Assembly (NCBI RefSeq): GCF_964340395.1
Contig: NC_135564.1
Span: 15,253,012 to 15,317,011 of the forward strand
DNA: 64,000 nt
Source: Glandiceps talaboti
Lineage: Eukaryota > Hemichordata > Enteropneusta > Spengelidae
Direction: 5' to 3'
The notes below the pieces were generated by a model that was not told where the DNA came from, did not search any database, and saw nothing but the letters and a program-made list of their open reading frames with translations. Shown piece after piece: positions 10,685 to 42,275 of the stretch; the stretch's first letter is position 1; every line of letters begins with the position of its first letter. The position numbers were made by a program, and so were the translations under genes.

Positions 10685-12987
10685 TCAACAAGCGTCACTT
10701 GAATTTGGAAGTAGGCCTCCCGTTCTGCAGGTCGGTCTTCGTTGGGAGTGTCGCAAATGGTATGGCGAATACCACAAACAAAAACAATTTATATGGTGAG
10801 CGTACATCAATCATCTGTTTCCTTGTTTAGTTATTTTCTCCGACGTTTATTCAGTTAATTCATTTATACTCCTTTTATGGTAATGTTTCAATGCCTGATT
10901 GCTATTTTTGGCAACATGATATCATACTCAATTTTCAACAAAACAATGTTGTAGGCGTTTGACAACTGAGGCTATATCAGTTGTCAAAGTAAAAAGTCAC
11001 ATAGCATATTATTTATTTGCCAAATAAATAATATGTTTGTTATGTAAATGCATGGATATACTAGTATGCATTTGCAAGCAAAAGCGTAGTTCCAGGGCGC
11101 AGTAAGGTAAGAACAAGCATGAAGGCTCTGTCTGAGTTAGCATCTAAGAAAAATAAGGAAAAGTCATCGAGGACTCTGATTTTCAGAGAGAAACATGCTA
11201 CATACAAAACCATGTACCAACAACAAGCACATAGTAAAAGCATGATTTTGATTCGACAGTTTTGTACAAATAAACATGTCTTCTGTCAAATTAGTTAGCT
11301 TTTGGTAGTCGTGTCTTTGCTGACATGACGTACGTGCCACTGTCCACATATGCATGTACGTATCTCGGCATCTCTGTAAATTACTGTTGACATTCATTTC
11401 ACTCAGAATAAAACGTCTTGAATTGTTCACGATAGTTTAAATAATGTTGATGTCGACAGACGTCATTGACAAACATATTTGTCACTAGACAAAAACTAGA
11501 CTCGATTGGTATATCGCTACCACGTAGTAGTAGTCAAGTACGCTCGATTTCGGAGCAAGTCGCTGTACCCGAAGCGAAGGCTGGGGAGGAGTAAGCTTAC
11601 ACGTGGAAGCACATGTCGTGTGATTGTATGTTGGCGAGTCTATGCCGATTGTTTTTGGTAAATACAGATGGATTTCGTAAATAGGACAAGTTTAATGTTC
11701 ATCATCAAAGAGCTTTAGCCGTTCATACTTTCAAGGGGTGTGGATAGAAAATCATTGAACGATCTTGAACACAAGAAATCGCGTACTTGTACAGTGCAAG
11801 GTCACCGGAAGTACCGTACTTTCCGTACATGTAGTTTTGACTTGCACTTGTGAATTTAGTTTGTAGTCAATTTACCTAATACTGTCAAAAACTGAGTAAT
11901 GTGTCCCACATGATGAAATATTTTGCCATCCGTTAAAACAATGTTCGCGTTTTCAAATTTGTTTACGATCAAAGCAACCAAATATGAATCATTGAAATAC
12001 AATGCGTAAACACATAACCTTTGGACTTAAAACACGATCCCTCAACTCCACAACTTTTAGCACAGTACCACCTCCAACACGATATTGTCAGCTATTAAAG
12101 TACATGTCATTAAATAAAAACAACAACACAACTATGCGATATTCACCCGTCATTACAAAGATATGGCCAGTTGCTCACAAGATTAATGATTGTTTATATA
12201 TGTCGACTCAAGACATATTCAAACACAACAGTACTATGAAGCACTCTGTTACATTTATGCAACGTCCTGTCTCTGTCAAACTCAGTGCTAAAATTGTGAT
12301 TATGTGTCATCTCTGCATTCCTGTAATGTCAAATGGAACAATTAGATAAACATACATATCGATCATGGTTGCCTTTTTTTATTTATCGTAGAAAATAATC
12401 ACCCATGTTCGCGAGAAATTAAGTGACGTGTCAACGTGAATTTATAATTAATAGCGATCGTAATTAGGAATAACAAATTACTGTGTTTTAAATCTGGCAT
12501 TAGCACATGGTGTACAATGATACATCTAAGGTTGTATACGACATTTTTTTCATGAATAGCTGCCAGTAAAGAAAGTGGAATCTTCATGTTCGATACATAT
12601 ACGTCAAGCGGCGTATTTGCAGCAGACCAATATTTCAATAGCAATTTCTTTGGCAATTTCGTTTGTTTGTCTGAAAATACATTAAATTCACTTCTAAAAT
12701 TGACCACCAGACAAAAAGTTTTAATCATGCCTGTATCGGTTGACTGGAGAGAAATAAAGGCATTGACATACAGTAGTAGTTGAGTGTTAAACTATTCTTA
12801 CTGCTTGTCACCATGAAGATTAATGAGGGTATAATTCAATTGTACTCCGGTTTTAAAATGGTTTAGAATTCATGAGTTCATAGTGACCATTAAATTCCCC
12901 AATTACCACGTCGTGTTTAAAAACTGCAATTTTAATAACAGGGCTTTGATAACACTATTCGTCTCTCTTATGAAACCACTTTTATTA
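10685..12987. other. Intergenic region between divergent VWA7-like and FYCO1 genes
   Basis: No exon with supported splice sites or protein similarity was found on either strand. The region holds the VWA7-like promoter side (10685-10800) and two adjacent hairpins near 10958-11035. Short ORFs at 11061-12783 have biased, non-protein-like composition and no recognisable motif. Confidence 0.55.
10958..11035. repeat. Two adjacent perfect hairpins
   Basis: The first is TTTGACAACTGA (10958-10969), a 7-nt loop, then TCAGTTGTCAAA (10977-10988). The second is CATATTATTTATTT (11005-11018), a 3-nt loop, then AAATAAATAATATG (11022-11035). Both arms are perfect. They lie about 300 bp upstream of the VWA7-like start. 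They could be MITE ends, cruciforms or RNA hairpins. Confidence 0.75.
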
Positions 12988-14708
12988 GGGTGCCTTCAGT
13001 ATTTACAGGGGGAGGGCCGGAAGAATCGGGGGGGGGTGTCACATTTTACAAACCTGTTCTTGGGGGAAGGGTCATCTTTTGCATTATAATATTTGGGGGA
13101 GGGTCACATTTTACAATCATTCAGTGCTAGTTGATAGCTGACTGAGTTTGCCTTCTGGACTACAGTCCCTATTTCTTTGTCCAACTTCACATCCTCAGCA
13201 AAGATGTTCCCTATAAGTATGTGAACTCTGTGGTTTGCTTGAGCAGCTGTCCGTTGATAGTAATATCCAGCTTTTCAGGAGTACGCCCTACTGACATGAC
13301 CTCTGTATTCCCAGTGCTGATGTTCATTCCATAGTGTTCACAGTTGCTGTTCAGGCTGTCTGTATGTCTTTGTAGCTGTTCCTGTTTTCATTCAGGATGC
13401 TTTGGTCATCAGCAAATATCAGTTCGTTAGGGCCTAGCCTCTGTGTCTAAGTTGGCGTCTTTGGTAATTTTATCCATGTACACAATGAACAGTAGCAGTG
13501 ACAGCACACAACCCTGTCTCACCCCAGATTTGACTTGGAACCAGTTGGAGAGTCCACTTGGGGTCCACACTGCACTTTGTCTGTTGATTTTGTCGAGGAG
13601 TTTCCCCTTCACACCCATACATTTCCAGTACCTCCCTCCCAGTGTTTGTTCCTGTCGACCCTTTCAAATGCTTTCTCTTGATCTACTAAGAAAAGATGAA
13701 GCTGTTTTTGGTACTCGCATGTTCTCTCACAGAGTTGTCAGAGGATGAAGACTGCATCTGTGCAACCTCTTCCCTTTCTGAGGCCAAACGTCGCTTCACT
13801 CAGCATAGTGGATCAACTATTGCTCTACTTGTGCACTGCTCCAGGATTTTGGCGATGGTCTTGCCAGTGTGACTGAGAAGGATGGGGTGCCGCAATCTTT
13901 CTTGCTCCCTTTTTTCATCCAGTTGGGCACCACAACCACTCTCTGCCAGTTGTCCGGGGCACATCTTTTCTCCCATGCTTTCAGGAATATGGTGGTGAGC
14001 CACTTGATGCCAGTCTTTCCACTTCTGGTGATGGCCTCTGTTGTGATTCCATCGGCTCCTGCAGCCATGTTCTTCTGGTTGGACTTTACTGCTCTCCTGA
14101 GTTCTTCCTCTAAGATATTGGGTTCTGTGTGCTCTGGGTACCTGGGGTTGAACTGGATATGCATGGTTATTGCTCTCACGTGCGGGGTTGAGTAACTCTC
14201 TGAAGTAGTCCTCTCAACTCTGCTTGACTTTTTGTCCTTGTAGAGAGGATTGTCGTCTCGGTTGTTTATCGCAGAAGTTGGGTTGAAGGGTTTGTCTCTG
14301 AGTCGAATGGCTCTGACACTCCTGTAGAACTCCCACAGTGATCGTTTGCAAAGTTCACTCAACTCCTCTCCATAGGTGAGATGAGCACTCAACATTTATT
14401 TTTACCAGTACTTTATATGCCAAAGTAGCAATATTATGTGTACCATCTCACCTTATCGCTCACACTGTCCGTTAATGCTGTTGTTAAAATATCTAGTCAA
14501 AATCATTTAATTTGTATGTATACATATATAATGGGAAGATTGATTAACGTTCAGTATATGCAATTGTCATGGGGGGAGAGTCATGTTTTACAAAATGGGT
14601 AAAAGGGGAGGGTCACTTTTTACAAATGGAGAATGGGGGAGGGTCATGTTTTACCTCACAGACCGTGTGTAATTTCCTCCCCCCCCCTTGCAAATACTGA
14701 AGGCTCCC
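12988..14708. mobile_element. TIR element with TTA target duplication carrying an L1-like insert
   Basis: The left end GGGTGCCTTCAGTATTTACA and the reverse complement of the right end, GGGAGCCTTCAGTATTTGCA, form terminal inverted repeats. They are flanked by TTA at 12985-12987 and 14709-14711. Subterminal units of the form GGGGAGGGTCAYRTTTTACA recur at both ends (13005-13115 and 14565-14660). GG-start TIRs with a TWA target duplication fit PIF/Harbinger-like MITEs. The interior is mostly a decayed L1-like RT on the minus strand. No transposase is seen. Confidence 0.75.
13120..14395 (-). pseudogene. L1-like non-LTR reverse transcriptase, decayed
   Basis: Minus-strand similarity is spread over several frames. 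The upstream piece (14395-13900) carries AAGADGITTEAI, GIKWLTTIFLKAWE and WQRVVVVPNWMKKGSKKDC. A shifted piece near 13900-13800 reads LLSHTGKTIAKILEQ. Another at 13620-13440 has SNWFQVKSGVRQGCVLS and LFIVYMDKITK. This is the block order of an L1/Tx1-style RT, broken by at least three frameshifts and stops, and it is non-functional. It sits inside a TIR element whose ends are intact on both sides. Confidence 0.8.
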
Positions 14709-15109
14709 TTACTAACCTCCCCATCTAGGAATAATACTAATTGTAGCGTTAGTTTCGATTCTGATTTGCTCTTGTTTATTTACTTTTGAGGTTTTTCCGT
14801 TCCGTGGTTTAAACGTAAATGTTTACTAGTTTGAGTGCAAACCACGGAGCGACAAGCATGGCGGTATCTCCCCCGAGTATCTCCTAAGGATCATCCCCTT
14901 TTACCTCCGTGCAACAAACTAAATCGAAGCTCAATTGCAAAACTTGATGAAAAAAACCAAAAAAAAACCCCGTTATATTTATTGCAGCGACTCCACATCA
15001 AACTTATTTGATTGACAATACATGTACTGATAATGAGCATTCGGCTCAACGTCATAAACCACATGCTGCTCTGGCTCGATCGCAAGCAGCTTGTCCCCAG
15101 CGCATTTGT

Positions 15110-15119
15110 GTCACGTGAC
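15110..15119. promoter_or_regulatory. CLEAR-type E-box GTCACGTGAC upstream of FYCO1
   Basis: A perfect 10-bp palindrome, GTCACGTGAC, matches the consensus bound by TFEB/TFE3/MITF (and by USF) at lysosome and autophagy genes. It lies about 40 bp upstream of a CGCCATATTG stretch that looks like a YY1-type initiator, and about 1.8 kb upstream of the FYCO1 start codon. An autophagy adaptor gene is a plausible target. The promoter assignment is inferred. Confidence 0.5.
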
Positions 15120-15147
15120 AAAACATAGCCCTCAGCTGACCTTACAT

Positions 15148-15252
15148 AGTCGCCATATTGAAACTTTGCTGATTATGTTTGTATCGTTGTAGCGGAAATT
15201 TGACGTATATTCATGTTTGCTCCCAAGAAAATGACTGTTTTGCAATAGTCAG
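15148..15252 (+). other. FYCO1: Putative non-coding first exon of FYCO1
   Basis: This runs from about the YY1-like GTCGCCATATTG to a good 5' splice site CAG/gtaagg at 15252/15253. The next strong acceptor on this strand is at 16810-16811, immediately before the exon that carries the start codon. The exon start is a guess because no transcript is available. Confidence 0.35.
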
Positions 15253-16811
15253 GTAAGGATTTTGTGGCATATATATATAATATTGTAGTTCACATCTGTA
15301 AAACCTACGGTCGTAATCTGTAAATTGATAACTTGTGATGCATGATGCGGACGGAAAAATCATACATCCACATACGTACGTCAAAATGTGGACGTGTACA
15401 CACAACGTTACGCTGTGTAATCAGCTACTTCGTGCATATCGTTGTCATTGCAGACATATGCAATTCAAAGATTGACCTCATGGTTATTATTGATATTGTC
15501 GGTTCAGGTTGTGGCCAAGGCCATGGCGTGTTGTGACAGAAGCTGGTGTGCCTTTCAACCCCCCCCCCCCCCCCGTTGAAACAACGCTTCATATGATGTG
15601 TGTAAACTTGTATTTGTAAGAACACGTTAACTGTAAACAAATGTAGAAATAGCAAACAATAATAAAGTATTCAATAACGATTCAATACTGACTCAATGCA
15701 ACATACGGTAAATGAACTAGCTCTCTCCCCTTATACCTCAATGCCTGGACTCAGAAAATACTCCATATCTCCCCAAAGGTACATGTACTGATGGTGGGAG
15801 GTGTGTGTGTGTGTGTGGGGGGGGGGGGGGTGTTCTAGGCATAAACGTTAGAGAGATCTCCATCGTCTATGTGGGCTATATGTGGCGGAAGGTGATATGA
15901 TCATGAAAATATGTGGTCTGGAGATTTTACAAGTTAGCAAATTGTTGTTCTTCGAGTCCCTCCATACCACGATTGTATTGATATTTTACAATTTTATACA
16001 TCCGGAGACAATTAAATACAATATGATCTACCGGAAAGTGGTAGCTGCTGGGCATATAATGTTTATTGTGAATCAGGAAACACTCAGCTAAATAAATGTA
16101 GCCAAGCATAAAGTTAGTAAATTTATTAATAATATACACAAAAGTTTAGTTATTTAGTTTTAGACTGGCTATATATACAAATGTAGCCTAAATAACCTCC
16201 ACTCTCTAAATTTAGACTGATTTGCCTGAAAGGTATTGGAAATCCTTGTGTTTTACTTTTAGTAGTTTTAATTAGATATATATTTATTTCATACATGTAC
16301 AACATCAAAATCTTATTAAAAGGATAGTTGATTGAAGGAGGGAATTTTAGTCAGCTCTGCATTCAGGGTTACACTCTTGAAATGATATATATTTAATTTG
16401 TATACAATGTTCTAGACCTAACACACTGACTAACATCTTCAGACGAGGTCATTTGTCGTGACCCTTCTGTACAGAGAGAAGTTCCCCATACTTACACCCC
16501 CACCCACCCACTAATCCAATTCCAAGAAGGTTATAATGTACACATCATGTATATCATAATTCTGTGTTAGTTAATTTACAAGCCTTAAATCAGAAATAAA
16601 GTTTTGAATCGTGCAGTAATTATTATACATTATGTAGTAGTAATATTTTAGCTCTGGGAAATATGCATTCCGTTCACTCCGACATAGAGTTGATATGAAG
16701 AAGCATCGTAGTGAATGCTGTACATATATTCAGATCTAGTAATATTCAGTCAATCGTAATGTTGACTACTTATGATAATTTGTATTTTGTTCTGGTTTTT
16801 TTCTCTTCTAG

Positions 16812-16949
16812 ACACAATGTCAAGTTAGTTATACATTGTAACCCAACACATTTATAAGAAGTAGGTTTGTTTGTTTGTTGCCTGTTTGTTCATTGCACAC
16901 ATAATGACTGCTGTAGTCGTTTGATGAAGAGTTACCAGAAAGTACCACC
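16812..16949 (+). promoter_or_regulatory. FYCO1: FYCO1 5' leader with three upstream ATGs
   Basis: Between the acceptor and the start codon there are two tiny uORFs, ATG TCA AGT TAG (16817-16828) and a six-codon uORF (16904-16924). A third ATG at 16924 is out of frame with, and overlaps, the main start. The main start at 16950 has the best context (CCACCATGG). Such a leader could restrain translation. Confidence 0.5.
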
Positions 16950-37234
<20,285 letters not shown>

Positions 37235-37860
37235 ACACACTGCTGTCATGGTCAAGGTCAAGAACATTATTACTGAATTACGACATTGAACTCATAAAAC
37301 AGATGACATTGTGGTTAAGTGATACCAGATTAATATTGTCTCAGAATTGGAATTTACCGGGTTAAACTTGAGATTGAATATTGGGTGTTGGAACTGAAGA
37401 CTGAAAATACTGCTGTCATGGTCAAGAATTTCAAAGATGTTATTACTAAATTACGGCATTGAACTTGTGAAAAATTGATGACATAGTGGTTCAGCATTAC
37501 TAGCTTGAGAGTGACTGTTGTATCAGAATTGGAATTTACCTGGTTTACACTTGAGATGGGAAATTGAGAATTAATAGTGCTGAAGACTATAAACACTGTG
37601 TGTCAAGGTCAAGATTATTTCATGAATTACAACATTGAACTTATATTTAACTTATGACATTGTGATTCAGAGTTTGATATCAGAATGACTTGCATCAGCG
37701 TCAGCATTCACCTTGGTACAATTGAGATTGAATATTGTAAGCGAAGCGGGAATTCTAACTGGTAGCTTGTCAATAATGTTGTGACATATTGCCTGCACAG
37801 TCTCTGCCAAAATTTTCCTGTCCTTTACCGTGGTCTTTAGATATTCAATAAATAAGGGTT
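37235..37860 (+). terminator. FYCO1: FYCO1 3' UTR with repeats and polyadenylation signal
   Basis: An AATAAA hexamer at 37847-37852 is the first good signal after the stop codon. The UTR consists largely of about three imperfect copies of a 170-185-bp unit (GTCATGGTCAAGRT, TGAATTAC-ACATTGAACT, ATGACATTGTGGTTCAG, CAGAATTGGAATTTACC, TTGAGATTGAATATTG) starting near 37246, 37416 and 37600. Confidence 0.6.
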
Positions 37861-37873
37861 ACGTGAAATAGGG

Positions 37874-37912
<39 letters not shown>

Positions 37913-39819
37913 TCTGTAAGTGTGTCTGTCTGTCACTGATTTAGTATTAAAATAGTCAATTTGCTTGAATTAGGTTATTATTGATGAGGCATTAAATTCA
38001 TACTTTAAAGATTGGTGCTAATGAGGCATCTAATATTTTAATTTAATTTGTATAGTTGAGAAAGTATTTTACTCAAAAAAAACAAATTATCACATAATTA
38101 TGTTTTATTATTGAAAACTTACCAATGCATGTATATAAATACACAATTTATTTTGGTTTAGGTACATGTTATCAAATATTCACAACTTGCCTTAAATTTA
38201 GGGACAGTCATTCAACATTGAGATATGAAAGGAAATAGAAAACTCGTTTTACTTTTTTGAAGGACAACTTTACTTGTTATATATTCTATCTTTGAATGTT
38301 AATTAATGATTATGCCATAAAGGCCAAATTAAAAAAACTGTCTGGTTCTGAAAATGCCCAATTTCAAAATAGGGTTGGTATGTAGGTAGGATTTTTTTAA
38401 AAAAAATTTTTTTCTAACTCTTTTTGTTGGGGGTCTGGTTCATGTTATATTTTCGGTTGTTTTATCTAGAGCCCTTTCATATACTCTTCAAATTCAAAAC
38501 TAGAATCAGTTATGCAAAAAAGGTAGATTTTGTTTTACTTTGCTACACAATGCTATTGGTTGTATTGTATTTTAATTTTGTTCTTTGTGACCTTTGACAT
38601 GACCTATGACCTCATTTATGTTTTTATGGGTTATACCTACAGGGACATCTTTGTCGTTTGCTTTACAAATGGCATATTTTACACAAATTTTATTTCAGTT
38701 CATTGCATTTTTCATGTTTTCCTCAGACCATATTTGAATATCAATGCCAATGTTATGTGCAATTTTTTTTCTGAGTCATTACAGAATATAGTGCTTTACC
38801 TAAATTGGTAACTACAACTCATTTAATTTTTAAAGTTGAAGTTCAATTATTTTTTCTTCACTGTAGCATAGATGTCTTTCTTCAATGTCTATGTTTGTGT
38901 ATGTTCATTTTCTAATACTGCATGGATGTGTGTAATTTATGTAAATTTGTTTTGTTTTCCTAACTAACTATAGAGCAAGGTTGACATAGCTAAAAGTTCT
39001 GTCACAAGAGGGCGCTATACACCATACATTTTGTAAATTAGAGTAGTTGGGTATACTACAAGATTTCAAAGTTTTGCTTCATTATCAATTTGATCATTGT
39101 GATGTGGAGAATTTATTTCCAAACTCCAGGCTTTCCGTTCATAGTAGTATTACATTTTGCCAATTTTATTTTAAAAAAGATAGTTGTTCTTGGAAAAGTC
39201 TTTGTGAACATATTATGCAATCAGGTGAGATTTTATTGTTGGGGGGATATTTCTATCTTCCTGTCACAAGAAGGTGCTACTCTGCTGCTGTTATTTGTGG
39301 AGGTTCATACTAAGTTACAGAACATGCATTAATTAATGTATTATTCTAAGTTATTAGGTTATGTAATTTAAAGATTTTTGTGGGTTGTTGATTTTTCATG
39401 AGGCAAGAACACATGAAAATAAAATAAAATTTGTAAAATTTGAAAGTTCAAAAGTTGAAACTTTCAACTGCGTGCAGTGTCACAATAGTTCAAATTTCAA
39501 TGTTGATGTGAATTTTCCCTGTTATGTCATATTTGGTATCAAATAGGAGTCTTCCTTTCTAACAAAACATGAAAATGCCAAAAGTAACATTCTCCAACAG
39601 TTGTGAATTAATAGATTTTGATCATAGTGAATTATGATATAGAAATATTAGCTCTCAGTATATAACGTTTTCTTACAAATATAAGTAATAATAATCCATG
39701 GTATGTAAACACTCTTTTGTGTTCAGATTAGAAACTATCAGATATAAACATCCGTGATGATAATCTTGTTTTCAGCTGTGTGGAAAATCACCATGAGAGT
39801 CTATTGTACTACCTGTGTA
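37861..39819. other. Intergenic AT-rich region downstream of FYCO1
   Basis: A short (GT)n at 37876-37906, then AT-rich sequence with no supported gene. ORFs of 80-93 codons here have a hydrophobic, AT-driven composition and no start or splice support. Confidence 0.5.
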
Positions 39820-40053
39820 AATTCAAGTGTTGCAATCATCCTGCCCAGATCAATTCTAAATTCAAGTGTTGCCATCATCCTGTCCAGATCAATTCTAAAT
39901 TCAAGTGTTGCGATCATCCTGCCCAGGTCAATTCTAAATTCAAGTGTTGCAATCATCCTGCCCAGATCAATTCTAAATTCAAGTGTTGCGATTATCCTGC
40001 CCAGGTCAATTCTAAATTCAAGTGTTGCAATCATCCTGCCCAGATCAATTCTA
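39820..40053. repeat. 39-bp minisatellite, six copies
   Basis: Units of exactly 39 bp begin AATTCAAGTGTTGC at 39820, 39859, 39898, 39937, 39976 and 40015. They differ at a few alternating positions (CAATCATCC/CCATCATCC/CGATCATCC, CAGATC/CAGGTC). Because 39 is divisible by 3, three frames stay open and give apparent repeat proteins of 77-112 residues. Confidence 0.95.
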
Positions 40054-40139
40054 AACAGTTTGTTAATTGAAAAGAATATGAGACAAAGTTAAAACTTCAT
40101 AATGCCTTAACATACCGATAGTACATGTATGTACCTCAA

Positions 40140-40505
40140 CAATACAAATTATCAAAGTGGCGTTATAGATGAGGATTGGGTACATGTTTGGGATTTTTAA
40201 TTTATAAAACATTTTATCATTGTGCGCTACATGAAAAATCAATGTGAGACAACATATGTCAAGTCTGAGTTTGTAACTCAATACATTGCAAAAAATCTAA
40301 AAATAATGTGTAAAAAGTTTGTTAATGTACGTACAATAAAATTGTATAACACATTTATCAGTCTTTTGTAATTTATCGAGTAACAAACAAGGACTTGGTA
40401 TATGTTGTTTCACTTTGATTTTTCAAGTAGGAAGCCATGATAAAATTGTTTTATAAATTGAAAATCAAAAGTAAATCCTACCCAATCCTCATCCATATGG
40501 CGACG
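40140..40505. mobile_element. Foldback MITE family A, copy 1
   Basis: Two inverted arms of about 110 bp. The left has GATGAGGATTGGGTAC, GGGATTTTTAATTTATAAAAC and TGAAAAATCAATGTGAGACAAC (about 40165-40258). The right has the complement of GTTTCACTTTGATTTTTCAA, GTAGGAAGCCATGATAAAAT and CCCAATCCTCATCCATATGG (about 40406-40500). It is intergenic. A second copy with the same layout lies at 54100-54350. Confidence 0.78.
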
Positions 40506-41409
40506 TTAACATTTTCTGTAGTTTTGAGGAAAAACCTTGTACTTGTTATAGACAACATGAAATTTCAAGTAAGTCGCATTTGTCGAATTCCAGACATCAT
40601 TACTCACCCAAAACTGTAAATCGTTTATTTAATATATCAAGTTGTCACTCAAAAGGTCTGACACCCCGATTGTTATGAACATTTTAGAATGTCCCATAGC
40701 TCTTGACGGTTGAGACATCAAAACCACTTACAAGGAATTGTAGAAAGCATGCTTGTGTGAGAGGTAATAATTTGAGAATTAGGAAAACAGTAAAATGAAT
40801 TTGTTGCGTAAATGTAACTTAGAATTAAAATAGAGTCCTCATGTTGTAAATATGAATATATTTTATTGTCAAAGGAATTTTGTGTAATTTGATAGCTGTA
40901 TGTAAGGTTGAAAGAAACTAATGGTCATGATATGGGATTTTTTTTTTCAACTTCAAATAATGTTTTAGGGTTTTATATTTACAAATATGAGGGCATCAGT
41001 TTTGTACTCAACAATAAATACTATATCGAAACTTGGAATTGTTTGTTTGTGCTTTTTATCTTTAAGTCGTGTATGTGAGGTATTATTGAGTTTGGTGTTC
41101 TAACATTATGTACCAGTTTTACGATTATTTGCTTGTATCAATGTGTCATTTGCACTGCAGTGCAATATCAGAAACACTAATTGCAAACCTATATTGTTGT
41201 CCACAAAATCGCATCAATGCATATTTGCATGTTTGACAGATTGTACTATTTTGGATAAACAGTCCTGTGATAATAACAACCAATGACGTGTTGGTACTCG
41301 GGGTATTAGATGGGAAGGCGGTGAACACTTGTAACAAAACAGAATGATGGAAATCGAAATAGAGGTAAATAAAGACATCTAGCCGATTGAGTGAAGTTGT
41401 AACTTTTTG

Positions 41410-41535
41410 CACTGCACTTTCACTCATGAAGTTATTTGTATGGCTGCAGAGAAAATCGTAAGCACTGATGCAAGTACCCGAGTACACCACACTGGTATTC
41501 ACATGCCATTGGGTCCTGTTTTAGCATAATACCAT
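41410..41535. mobile_element. Partial MITE copy related to 20165-20450
   Basis: Contains GTACACCACACTGG, CACATGCCATTGG and TAGCATAATACCATTAC, matching the right arm of the element in FYCO1 intron 2. Only part of the family unit is recognisable. Confidence 0.4.
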
Positions 41536-42177
41536 TACTCTACCGTATCTCAGTTGTGATGTTCTCATTGCACAAATTATTGGCTCACACCTCACGTATT
41601 TTACAACTCAAATACTACTTCTAAAGCTTAATCTCTGCTAATACTAAAACCAATATGGACTCTGTAATACCTTAAGTACCAAATATTAAATTTCAACAAT
41701 TTCAAGGGATAGATCAAACGCTGATGTATTATTTTTTTAATCTTGAATAATCAATAAGGTAAAGCAGCTGCATTCTGTGCACACAGTGACTACAATGATA
41801 CTTCCTACAAAGGGAAGGATATCATTTATAATGTAGCTGAAAATTTAATATTGGCCATGTTCTAAAGTTTCCCTGATGTACATATTGCTTTTGTCAAGGT
41901 CGTCCTCTGTGAACAAACTCAACCTACATGTAATCATACAAAGGGATTTGATTTTTTGGGAAAAGCTTTCCGTGAATGAATATTTTCCCATATTATGTTT
42001 CCTAATTTAAATTATGTAAATCATAAATCATTAATATTTTACAAATCTTTCAAATTAACACTCTAATGCAAACCATCTGTCTACACCTGCAGCTTACCTT
42101 TACTTCAAAAACTCACATCTGTAATAATTCCAGCATTGTATAAAGTGACAGATACATAATGCATACATATATAAATA

Positions 42178-42211
<34 letters not shown>

Positions 42212-42244
42212 CATATATAAATAGTATACATACATAACTAACAC

Positions 42245-42275
<31 letters not shown>

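Larger units (their letters stand above)
14712..16811. other. FYCO1 upstream region and first intron
   Basis: No protein-coding exon is visible. The stretch contains a CLEAR-type E-box (15110-15119), a possible non-coding first exon ending at a CAG/gtaagg donor (15252), poly(C) and poly(G) runs (15561-15574 and 15818-15831), and AT-rich sequence. It ends at a strong pyrimidine-rich acceptor, tttttttctcttctag (16796-16811). Confidence 0.5.

Noticed and set aside
39754-40092. Repeat proteins of 77-112 residues on both strands
   Set aside because: They arise from a 39-bp minisatellite whose period is divisible by three. There is no start, splice or family support.
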